Shown: piece by piece, positions 1-5,830 of the stretch
Layout of the letters: every line of letters starts with the position of its first letter
How positions within the stretch are numbered: position 1 is the stretch's first letter
Assembly (NCBI GenBank): GCA_030600625.1
Contig: JAUVLS010000103.1
Location: 1 to 5,830, forward strand
DNA: 5,830 nt
Direction: 5' to 3'
DNA from: Bacteroidales bacterium
GTDB taxonomy: Bacteria > Bacteroidota > Bacteroidia > Bacteroidales > UBA12077
Translations under genes and position numbers: made by a program
The notes under the pieces: generated by a model
The model's database searches: none
The model's input: the letters and a program-made list of their open reading frames with translations, nothing else
Told to the model about the DNA's origin: nothing

Positions 1-689
1 GGTTCAGTGTCTCTGTCGGCTACTATTTCGTTAGGATCAGAGGGAGGAGGAGGAACTGAGCATTTTCCAACATATGGCAATATTTGCCAACTTTCAGGAT
101 ATTCTTTAAACATAGGAAGCAATTCGTAAGCAATAATCAATAATTTGCCTCGATTAATTTTGTCTTTTCTTCTTAATTTATTAACCTGGTATTGTACCCA
201 TTCATTAGCAACCTGATATTTTACAATATCTATTTTACTAAAGGCTGCTCCTAAGAGATTACTTTTATAAGAATCGAAATTGTACCAATAATCTTTCAAC
301 TCGTTGTTTGGCGGATTATTTTCCCATTTATGGCCTAAAAAGTCCAAAGAATATAAACCAAATAAGTGGCTTAAAAGCTGAATGAACCAGCTTCTCATTC
401 TGGGATCACAATATATTCTGCAAAGTTCTTGTGAAAACTGAAATGCTATTTGATTGTAATTTAAATCGGAAACATTTAAAGCTATTTTATAAAAATCACG
501 ACCCAAAGGCCAATAAAACGTTGGTCCGGAAATTTCATCATTAACCAGCTCAAGTGGTTTAAATCCTAATGGAGGCCCGGCAGGAATCAACCTGTCAAAT
601 TCTTCCACAATGTCATTTATCACAATCATTAATTTTTCGTTTTTCTCATTATTCTCGAAGACATTGTTTTTGATAATCCACTTTTCCAT
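1..689 (-). CDS. HExxH-family-like hypothetical protein, apparently without metal ligands (partial, 3' end missing)
   Basis: An open frame of 229 codons runs from an ATG at 689 to the left edge with no stop, so the C-terminus is missing. No signal peptide or membrane segment is visible. Residues 81-96 (IAFQFSQELCRIYCDP), the block WFIQLLSHLFGLYSL at 101-115 followed by KWENNPP (121-127), and the later INRGKLLIIAYELLPMFKEYPESW (178-201, given with its spacing) match the layout I recall for an uncharacterised bacterial putative zinc-peptidase family. That family has FAHELCHV, then WFEE...CE.ASLF...W...PP, then a block near N..V...LLP.FE..P..W. Here the HExxH position reads QELCR (87-91) and the following WFEE position reads WFIQ, so the expected ligands are replaced although the scaffold is kept. 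The family match is from memory and is inference; the residue readings are direct. Function is unknown, and a catalytic role looks unlikely. The gene is divergent from asnS, and no perfect TAnnTTTG box lies upstream of it. Confidence 0.8.
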   Translation of the reverse strand, partial: MEKWIIKNNVFENNEKNEKLMIVINDIVEEFDRLIPAGPPLGFKPLELVNDEISGPTFYWPLGRDFYKIALNVSDLNYNQIAFQFSQELCRIYCDPRMRSWFIQLLSHLFGLYSLDFLGHKWENNPPNNELKDYWYNFDSYKSNLLGAAFSKIDIVKYQVANEWVQYQVNKLRRKDKINRGKLLIIAYELLPMFKEYPESWQILPYVGKCSVPPPPSDPNEIVADRDTE

Positions 690-850
690 AAGTTTCTACT
701 TTAATTTTGGTTAGGTTAATATATCCATCCTACCTTTGAATAAATTGAAAGCAGTTTAGGTAAGAATTCAATTTTTTATAATATACAAAAAAAACAATTC
801 AAAATCAAGTTAAATTCCTGCTTTTTCCTATTTATATGAAGTAATAAGTG

Positions 851-880
851 TTTTATATCGATCGAAAAATATTATTTTTG
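851..880 (+). promoter_or_regulatory. Bacteroidota-type promoter of asnS operon
   Basis: A perfect TAnnTTTG -7 box (TATTTTTG) lies at 873-880. A weak -33 candidate, TTTT at 851-854 (consensus TTTG or TTG), sits 18 bases upstream. Transcription would begin roughly at 885-890, leaving a leader of about 20 bases before the ATG at 907. The spacer contains an 8-bp perfect palindrome, TCGATCGA, at 858-865, which might be an operator but is short enough to be chance. No T-box leader or attenuator fits in such a short leader. The rest of the 690-906 intergenic region is AT-rich, with no other element I can support. Confidence 0.6.
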
Positions 881-906
881 TGGGATTAATTATATTACTT
901 ACACTT

Positions 907-2352
907 ATGAAACAAAGAAGAAGTTTTATCAAAGATTTATTGCAATCGACAGATGTTGATCGTGATGTAAATGCAAAAGGTTGGGTAAGAACCAAAAGAG
1001 GAAATAAACAAATAGCTTTTGTTGCTTTAAATGATGGATCAACTATTAATAATATTCAAGTAGTAATTGATATTGCTTCTTTCAACGAAGATCAAATAAA
1101 AAATATAACTACAGGTGCAAGTATTAGTGTAAATGGCACACTTATTAAATCAATGGGGCAAGGACAAAGTGTAGAAATTCAAGCCAAGGAAATCGAAGTT
1201 TACGGTACTGCTGATCCTGAAACTTATCCTTTGCAGAAAAAAGGTCATACCCTGGAATTTTTACGTGAAATTGCGCATCTAAGATTCCGCACAAACACCT
1301 TCGGAGCAATATTTAGAATTCGCCATGCAATGTCTTTTGCTATACATAAGTTTTTTAACGATAATAACTTTTATTATTTACATACTCCTATTGTAACGGG
1401 ATCGGATGCTGAGGGTGCAGGCGAAATGTTTCGTGTTACAACTCTGGATGCCGAAAATCCTCCAAAAACTGAAGATGGTAAAATAGATTACTCTGAAGAC
1501 TTTTTTGGAAAAGAAACAAATCTAACAGTATCAGGTCAATTGGAAGCAGAGTTAGGTGCAACTGCTTTATCAAATGTGTATACTTTTGGACCTACTTTCA
1601 GATCCGAAAACTCAAATACTCCAAGGCACTTAGCTGAATTTTGGATGATAGAACCAGAAATGGCCTTTTATGACATTCATGATAATATGGATTTAGCTGA
1701 AAAAATACTTAAATATGTAGTTAAATATGCTATAGATAATTGCATTGACGATCTTCGTTTCCTTGAAAAAAGGTTGTTAGAAGACGAGAAATCGAAACCT
1801 CAAAACGAAAGATCTGAGATGCCATTAATTGAAAAACTTCAATTTATTCTCGAAAATGATTTTGTTCGATTAAGTTATACTGAAGCTATTGATATTCTTA
1901 AAAATTCAAAACCAGCCAAAAAGGGTAAGTTCCAATTTCCTGTTGAATGGGGAATTGACTTACAGGCGGAACATGAACGTTATCTGGTTGAAAAACATTA
2001 TAAAAAGCCAGTAATTTTAATTGATTATCCTAAAGATATTAAGGCATTTTATATGAAACAAAACGAGGATAACAAAACCGTTCGTGCTATGGATGTTCTT
2101 TTCCCCGGAATCGGAGAAATAATTGGCGGATCACAAAGAGAAGAAGATTATGATAAATTAAAGAACCGTATTTCAGAAATGGGAATACCTGAAAAGGATA
2201 TGTGGTGGTATCTGGAAACAAGGAAGTTTGGCACTGTACCTCATAGTGGGTTTGGGTTAGGTTTCGAAAGATTGATTCTGTTTATTACAGGAATGTCGAA
2301 TATTCGTGATGTAATTCCATTCCCAAGAACACCTAAGAATGCAGAATTTTAA
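907..2352 (+). CDS. asnS: Asparaginyl-tRNA synthetase
   Basis: This is a cytoplasmic class IIb aminoacyl-tRNA synthetase that charges tRNA-Asn with asparagine using ATP. With the ATG at 907 it has 481 residues. The N-terminal OB-fold anticodon-binding domain spans about 14-105, including [11 protein letters not shown] and the LNDGST turn. The catalytic domain follows: motif 1 region around 144-171 (ending TGSDAEGAG), motif 2 [15 protein letters not shown] at 227-241, and motif 3 [12 protein letters not shown] at 448-459. The C-terminus is the typical [13 protein letters not shown] charged insertion at about 289-309 ([16 protein letters not shown] core) matches what I recall of many Bacteroidota AsnRS proteins and is not a defect. 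The frame extends upstream to a GTG at 880, but that codon overlaps the -7 promoter box and adds a hydrophobic nonapeptide not expected in this family, so 907 is preferred. AsnRS rather than AspRS is indicated by overall similarity to bacterial AsnRS. It is probably the first gene of an operon with rpoN, 30 bp downstream. Confidence 0.97.
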   Translation: MKQRRSFIKDLLQSTDVDRDVNAKGWVRTKRGNKQIAFVALNDGSTINNIQVVIDIASFNEDQIKNITTGASISVNGTLIKSMGQGQSVEIQAKEIEVYGTADPETYPLQKKGHTLEFLREIAHLRFRTNTFGAIFRIRHAMSFAIHKFFNDNNFYYLHTPIVTGSDAEGAGEMFRVTTLDAENPPKTEDGKIDYSEDFFGKETNLTVSGQLEAELGATALSNVYTFGPTFRSENSNTPRHLAEFWMIEPEMAFYDIHDNMDLAEKILKYVVKYAIDNCIDDLRFLEKRLLEDEKSKPQNERSEMPLIEKLQFILENDFVRLSYTEAIDILKNSKPAKKGKFQFPVEWGIDLQAEHERYLVEKHYKKPVILIDYPKDIKAFYMKQNEDNKTVRAMDVLFPGIGEIIGGSQREEDYDKLKNRISEMGIPEKDMWWYLETRKFGTVPHSGFGLGFERLILFITGMSNIRDVIPFPRTPKNAEF

Positions 2353-2382
2353 TTAAATTTAAACAAATATTTTGTACAGGAA

Positions 2383-3840
2383 ATGTTAAAACAAAGTTTA
2401 CAACAAAAGTTATTACAAAAGCTTTCGCCTCAGCAAATTCAGATGATTAAGCTGCTGGAGATTCCTACTATTCTGCTTGAACAAAGAATTAAAAAGGAGA
2501 TGGAAGAAAATCCTGTACTTGAAGAAGGGAAAGACGAAGAAGAGCTTCAAGAAAACGGAGAAGAAGAAATATCTGAAGAAAATCTTGAAAACAATGTCGA
2601 TGAGTTTTCTCTAGATGATTACATTAACGACGAAGATATTCCTTCTTATAAATTATCAGCAAACAACTATTCAAAAGATGATAAAAAAGAAGATATCCCT
2701 TTTTCTATTGGGATATCTTTTCATGAACATTTACAAAATCAAATTGGATTAAGAAATCTTAATGAAAAAGAAGAAATATTAACTTTATATTTAATTGGAA
2801 ACCTTGATGATGATGGATATGTTCGTCGAAAACTTGAGGCAATAGCTAACGATCTGGCATTTTCGCAAAATATTGAAACCGACGAAGATGAGCTTGTTGA
2901 GGTGTTAAAAATTGTTCAGGATCTGGAACCTACCGGTGTTGGTGCAAGAAATCTTCAGGAGTGTTTATTGCTTCAGATAGAAAGTAAAGATCAGGAAATA
3001 CCGGAAATAAAACTATCCCGGAAAATTTTGAAATATTATTTCAACGAATTTACCAAAAAACATTACGAAAAAATTATTACACGTCTGGATATCTCGGAGG
3101 AAGAATTAAAAGCTTCGATAAACGAAATTTTAAAACTTAATCCAAGACCGGGTAATAGTTTTTCTGATTCTTCAGGAGCTATTCAAACTCTTGTTCCTGA
3201 TTTTATTCTTGAAAATAACGAGGGAGAATTGCAATTATCCTTAAATTCAAAGAATGCCCCAGAGCTCAGATTAAGCTATACTTATACTGAGATGCTACAA
3301 TCTTACTCTCATAAAAGCAAAAGTGAAAAAACAAAAAGTGACAAGGAAGCAATTACTTTTATGAAACAAAAACTTGATTCGGCAAAGTGGTTTATTGATG
3401 CTATAAAACAACGCCAAAATACCTTGATGCTAACCATGAATGCTATTATTGAGTATCAGCATAATTATTTTCTTGATGGTGATGAATCTTTTCTTAAACC
3501 TATGATATTAAAAGATATTGCGGAGAAAACAAACTTAGACATTTCAACCATATCGCGTGTTGCAAACAGCAAATATATTCAAACAGATTTTGGTATTTAC
3601 TCATTAAAATATTTTTTCTCTGAAGGATTACAAACACAATCAGGAGAAGAAGTATCTACCAGAGAAATAAAATCTATATTAAAGGAATGTGTTGAGAACG
3701 AAGAAAAGAAAAAACCTTTAACAGATGATAAACTAACCAATATACTAAAAGAGAAAGGTTATGAAATTGCGAGAAGGACTGTTGCAAAATACCGTGAACA
3801 ATTAAATATTCCTGTAGCCCGTTTAAGAAAAGAATTATAA
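2383..3840 (+). CDS. rpoN: RNA polymerase sigma-54 factor
   Basis: This alternative sigma factor directs RNA polymerase to -24/-12 promoters and needs AAA+ enhancer-binding activators to open them. All expected parts are present in 485 residues. Region I (1-48) is Gln/Leu-rich, starting LKQSLQQKLLQKLSPQQIQMI and ending EMEENPVLEE. A strongly acidic region II linker spans about 46-86. The core-binding region covers roughly 105-300, including LEPTGVGARNLQECL and NPRPG. The DNA-binding region has a helix-turn-helix beginning KDIAEKTNLDISTISRV (377-393), then KYIQTDFGIYSLKYFF. The RpoN box is ARRTVAKYRE at 463-472. The ATG at 2383 follows a weak purine stretch, AGGAA, only two bases or so away, so it is not a classical Shine-Dalgarno arrangement. 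It lies 30 bp after asnS with no terminator between, which suggests co-transcription. No enhancer-binding protein gene and no convincing -24/-12 site lies in this window, so the regulon cannot be inferred here. Confidence 0.98.
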   Translation: MLKQSLQQKLLQKLSPQQIQMIKLLEIPTILLEQRIKKEMEENPVLEEGKDEEELQENGEEEISEENLENNVDEFSLDDYINDEDIPSYKLSANNYSKDDKKEDIPFSIGISFHEHLQNQIGLRNLNEKEEILTLYLIGNLDDDGYVRRKLEAIANDLAFSQNIETDEDELVEVLKIVQDLEPTGVGARNLQECLLLQIESKDQEIPEIKLSRKILKYYFNEFTKKHYEKIITRLDISEEELKASINEILKLNPRPGNSFSDSSGAIQTLVPDFILENNEGELQLSLNSKNAPELRLSYTYTEMLQSYSHKSKSEKTKSDKEAITFMKQKLDSAKWFIDAIKQRQNTLMLTMNAIIEYQHNYFLDGDESFLKPMILKDIAEKTNLDISTISRVANSKYIQTDFGIYSLKYFFSEGLQTQSGEEVSTREIKSILKECVENEEKKKPLTDDKLTNILKEKGYEIARRTVAKYREQLNIPVARLRKEL

Positions 3841-3841
3841 T

Positions 3842-4450
3842 ATGGGTAAAACTTCTGCTAAGATATTTTCTATATTATTTCATCCTCTTTTACTTCCAAG
3901 TATTGGGATTCTTATTCTTCTTAATTCTGGATCTGTATTAGAATATTTACCATATCAGGCTAAAAAGGTAATTTTACTTGTTGTTGGTGTAAGCACATTT
4001 ATTTTACCTTTAACATTTGTGCCATTTTTTATCTTCCAAAAAATAATTAAGAATGTGCAGATGGAAAACAATCGAGAAAGACTAATTCCTTTTTTCGTAA
4101 CATCTGTATTATATGTTTTTTGTTATTACTTATTAGTAAGATTAGGTGCGCCGCCAACAATTTCAAAATTCATTCTTGCTGCAACAATAACTGTAGTAAT
4201 TCTTTTTCTTCTTTCATTTAAATGGAAAATAAGCGCTCACATGATGGGCCTGGGAGGATTAACAGGAGCCTTGATTGCTGTATCTTTTAGGCTAAGTGTA
4301 AATCTTGAATATTTTATTATGGTTTCTGTAATCGTGTCCGGAATTATTGGTTATTCCAGGTTAAAACTCAAAACTCACAAACAATATCAGGTATATGTAG
4401 GTTGGTTGACCGGAGTACTTGTTTCGCTAATGGTTATATTTTTCTTTTAA
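3842..4450 (+). CDS. PAP2-like polytopic membrane protein
   Basis: A 202-residue, very hydrophobic protein with about six or seven predicted membrane segments (roughly 9-28, 41-66, 82-100, 106-125, 133-151, 156-171, 184-202). Three conserved-looking polar islands fit the order of the PAP2 (type 2 phosphatidic acid phosphatase) signature: NNRERLIPF at 76-84 for the Kx6RP motif, KISAHMMG at 129-136 for the SGH motif, and SRLKLKTHKQYQ at 172-183 for SRx5Hx3D. In the last, spacing is exact and both S-R and the His that would be the nucleophile (H179) are kept, but the final Asp is Gln183. The SGH Gly is Ala132. A lipid-phosphate or undecaprenyl-diphosphate phosphatase role is therefore possible but unproven; the substitutions could mean altered or lost activity. 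The start codon lies one base after the rpoN stop, indicating co-transcription and probable translational coupling. Its last 24 bases overlap the convergent glycosyltransferase gene. Confidence 0.85.
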   Translation: MGKTSAKIFSILFHPLLLPSIGILILLNSGSVLEYLPYQAKKVILLVVGVSTFILPLTFVPFFIFQKIIKNVQMENNRERLIPFFVTSVLYVFCYYLLVRLGAPPTISKFILAATITVVILFLLSFKWKISAHMMGLGGLTGALIAVSFRLSVNLEYFIMVSVIVSGIIGYSRLKLKTHKQYQVYVGWLTGVLVSLMVIFFF

Positions 4451-5506
4451 CTTAATTATTCTTTCTTCTAACATATTGGGTTCCTGAATTTGTATATCCG
4501 AAAATTCAAAAGCTTTTTTAACTGATTTATCTAAATTAAATTTCCTTTGAGAAGTTGAATAAAAAAATCCCCTTTCCATTAAATACTTTGCTAAATATTC
4601 TTGCTCGGTCTGACCGGGTGTTGGAACTAAAACAGCTTTCTTTTTTAATAAAAACAAATCCATAACCGAGCTATATCCTGAACGACATACTATTATTTCC
4701 GACTTTTTAATTAATGGGATTAACTCCTCTGTATTTATAATATTATAAATAGGAAACTTAAAACTATTATTACACTTTTCTGAGGTGCCTCTTACAATCA
4801 CAAATTGTAAATTTGATTTTTTAGTTTGTTCATAAATGATTTTTTCGAAAATGCTTCTTTGTGGTTCTGGTCCCGACAAAAGAAAGAGAACATCAATCTT
4901 TTCCCCCGCGTATTCCAATTTACTGTTTGTAAATCTTGAAACCTGGCCAATAAAATAACTATTTCTCAATTTAGTTTTAATGTGCGACAATTCCCCCGCC
5001 AGGTTAACTTCTCCTTCAAAATCGGGAATCCAACATTCATCATATTTTTTTATAATTGTAGTTGATATATATTGGTAAATAGGTTCCATAAATTTTAATA
5101 ATCTCGGGAACTTAACTTTTAATTGATGAGTCATAAAAACATTGTATGTGTTACTGTTCCATAATCCAAATCTGTTATCAGAAAATACAATATCAATATT
5201 GTGTTCTTTTACTATTTTCTTAAGCTCTCTATGTTCTTTTATTGTCCACAATAATATTCTGGGAATAAGCAAAAGCATCTTTAAAATTTGTGATCCTGAT
5301 TTTGAATAGCGAACGTTATAACCAGAAAAATTTATGAATTTTAACTCAGGAAATTCTCTATTTAAAAACCGGTAAGTATCCCCACTGGCAGCAATTATCA
5401 CCTCAAATTTATGCTTAACAAATAATCTGATTACAGAAACATCTCTTGTTGCATGTCCTAAGCCCCAGTTTAAAGGACAAATGAGTATTTTCTTTCTAAC
5501 GATCAT
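4427..5506 (-). CDS. MurG-like GT-B family glycosyltransferase
   Basis: A 359-residue protein with the two-domain layout of GT-B enzymes related to the GT28/MurG group. The N-terminal domain begins with KILICPLNWGLGHATRD (6-22), whose GLGHATR is the glycine-rich acceptor-side loop. The C-terminal nucleotide-sugar domain has LFLLSGPEPQR (207-217), then CRSGYSSVMDLFLL (274-287) and VPTPGQTEQEYLAKYL (294-309). These match the RxGxxxxxE and PxxxQxEQ donor-binding elements, although the usual acidic residue after the Gly-Tyr loop reads Asp283. No signal peptide is seen, so it probably acts at the inner face of the membrane; residues 74-88 are hydrophobic (LKMLLLIPRILLWTI) and may make membrane contact. 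Donor and acceptor cannot be told from sequence. No glycan-biosynthesis cluster surrounds it, so it looks like an orphan transferase. The ATG at 5506 is just upstream of the first beta strand, and a TAnnTTTG box lies 16 bases upstream. It is not MurG itself: it is isolated from the murein gene cluster and diverges in sequence. Confidence 0.88.
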   Translation of the reverse strand: MIVRKKILICPLNWGLGHATRDVSVIRLFVKHKFEVIIAASGDTYRFLNREFPELKFINFSGYNVRYSKSGSQILKMLLLIPRILLWTIKEHRELKKIVKEHNIDIVFSDNRFGLWNSNTYNVFMTHQLKVKFPRLLKFMEPIYQYISTTIIKKYDECWIPDFEGEVNLAGELSHIKTKLRNSYFIGQVSRFTNSKLEYAGEKIDVLFLLSGPEPQRSIFEKIIYEQTKKSNLQFVIVRGTSEKCNNSFKFPIYNIINTEELIPLIKKSEIIVCRSGYSSVMDLFLLKKKAVLVPTPGQTEQEYLAKYLMERGFFYSTSQRKFNLDKSVKKAFEFSDIQIQEPNMLEERIIKLKEKYNH

Positions 5507-5522
5507 TAAATATCTGTTTGTT

Positions 5523-5530
5523 CAAATTTA
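5523..5530 (-). promoter_or_regulatory. -7 promoter box of the glycosyltransferase gene
   Basis: Read on the minus strand, this is TAAATTTG, a perfect TAnnTTTG element. It ends 16 bases before the glycosyltransferase ATG, implying a leader of only about 10 bases. No convincing -33 TTG-type element is visible at the expected distance, so the call rests on the -7 box and its position. In AT-rich DNA such a box can occur by chance. Confidence 0.45.
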
Positions 5531-5617
5531 AAAAAGATTCTCTTTACTTGATTTAGAATGAAAGTAAATAAAAAATAAATTGATGCTACTTCCAGCTAAA
5601 AACCAATACTCTACTGA

Positions 5618-5636
5618 TTTAATGACAATTATCATT
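5618..5636. promoter_or_regulatory. Palindromic Fur-box-like operator candidate
   Basis: The 16 bases AATGACAATTATCATT (5621-5636) form an inverted repeat with 7 of 8 pairs matching. Extended to 19 bases, the site agrees with the classical enterobacterial Fur box (GATAATGATAATCATTATC) at 13 of 19 positions by my hand count. It abuts and slightly overlaps the presumed -33 region of the hemerythrin promoter, a sensible place for an operator of a metal-related gene. The region is AT-rich, so chance similarity is a real alternative, and the Fur/PerR site of this organism is unknown. Confidence 0.25.
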
Positions 5637-5664
5637 TTATTTAATTGTGATCAATATAAATTTG
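5635..5664 (+). promoter_or_regulatory. Bacteroidota-type promoter of the hemerythrin gene
   Basis: A perfect TAnnTTTG box (TAAATTTG) lies at 5657-5664, with a weak TTTT -33 candidate at 5635-5638 and an 18-base spacer, the same geometry as the asnS promoter. The ATG at 5690 is 25 bases after the box, giving a leader of roughly 20 bases with only a weak purine stretch (AAGAAAG) before the start. Confidence 0.55.
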
Positions 5665-5689
5665 TATATTCTATAATAAGAAAGTTAGC

Positions 5690-5830
5690 ATGGAAAACAA
5701 AGTAAATCCCGAACCATATCAGTGGAAAGACGAATATACTGTTAACATTACAGTTATTGACGAACAGCATAAAAAATTCTTAAATATAATCAACGAATTA
5801 AAGCTTATTATTAATAGTAATTCATGTGAA
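5690..5830 (+). CDS. Bacteriohemerythrin (partial, N-terminal 47 residues)
   Basis: The frame opens with ATG at 5690 and is cut by the right edge after 47 codons. It shows the bacteriohemerythrin N-terminal signature: W12 and D14 (QWKDEYTVNI), then IDEQHKKFLNIIN at 23-35. H27 is expected to be the first His ligand of the non-heme di-iron centre. Such single-domain proteins are cytoplasmic four-helix bundles that bind O2 reversibly and are linked to oxygen storage or sensing, and to iron handling, in microaerobic or anaerobic bacteria. The remaining ligands (HxxxE and the later His and Asp residues) lie outside the window. Whether the gene encodes a single domain or a fusion, for example to a methyl-accepting or cyclic-di-GMP domain, cannot be judged. 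It is transcribed away from the glycosyltransferase gene and has its own promoter. Confidence 0.9.
   Translation, partial: MENKVNPEPYQWKDEYTVNITVIDEQHKKFLNIINELKLIINSNSCE

Noticed and set aside
800..807. TAnnTTTG-like box on the minus strand for the left-edge gene (TGATTTTG)
   Set aside because: It has a mismatch in the essential TA and lies more than 110 bases from the start codon, so it was not annotated as a promoter.
880..906. GTG start for asnS nine codons upstream
   Set aside because: The codon overlaps the -7 promoter box and would probably not be transcribed; the added residues are not expected in AsnRS.
690..906. T-box riboswitch or leader attenuator ahead of the tRNA synthetase gene
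   Set aside because: The inferred leader is about 20 bases, far too short. No T-box sequence or stem-loop set is visible, and T-boxes belong mainly to Firmicutes.
1771..1833. Charged stretch in AsnRS suspected as a foreign insertion
   Set aside because: A similar insertion is recalled in many Bacteroidota AsnRS proteins, the frame is intact and base composition matches the surroundings.
2229..2243. Possible sigma-54 -24/-12 site (TGGCAC-N5-CTCA) inside asnS
   Set aside because: The -24 half fits TGGCAC, but the -12 half is CTCA instead of TTGC. It also lies within the conserved coding sequence just before AsnRS motif 3, so it is explained by the protein.
5507..5689. Small ORFs or an sRNA in the right divergent intergenic region
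   Set aside because: Open frames there are only a few codons long, for example the ATG at 5558, and no GC-rich hairpin with a U tract was found; the space is adequately explained by two divergent promoters.

Overview
The window looks like a piece of a Bacteroidota chromosome. The evidence is its low GC content, an asparaginyl-tRNA synthetase (AsnRS) and sigma-54 of Bacteroidota type, a lack of strong Shine-Dalgarno sequences, and perfect TAnnTTTG boxes (the Bacteroidota -7 promoter element) upstream of three of the genes. Genus or species cannot be read from the window.

Layout, left to right. (1) Positions 1-689, minus strand: the first 229 residues of a gene that runs off the left edge. It resembles an uncharacterised HExxH-type putative zinc-metallopeptidase family, but the metal-binding residues appear to be replaced. 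(2) Positions 690-906: an AT-rich divergent intergenic region carrying the asnS promoter. (3) Positions 907-4450, plus strand: a probable three-gene operon of asnS, rpoN (sigma-54) and a small polytopic membrane protein with PAP2-phosphatase-like motifs. The gaps are 30 bp and 1 bp. (4) Positions 4427-5506, minus strand: a MurG-like GT-B glycosyltransferase whose 3' end overlaps the membrane-protein gene tail to tail by 24 bp. (5) Positions 5507-5689: a second AT-rich divergent intergenic region, with a promoter box facing each way and a Fur-box-like palindrome. (6) Positions 5690-5830, plus strand: the first 47 residues of a bacteriohemerythrin, cut by the right edge.

The genes do not form one obvious pathway. 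The central operon joins translation (AsnRS) and transcription (sigma-54) housekeeping functions to a putative lipid-phosphate-type membrane protein. The flanking genes concern a sugar transferase, probably for envelope or surface glycans, and an O2/iron-binding protein. I did not find a clear new defence, mobile or RNA-based system. The best leads are the apparently metal-less HExxH-family homologue, the degenerate PAP2-like protein behind rpoN, and the possible metal-responsive site upstream of the hemerythrin gene. No tRNA, rRNA, CRISPR, insertion sequence or convincing hairpin terminator was seen.
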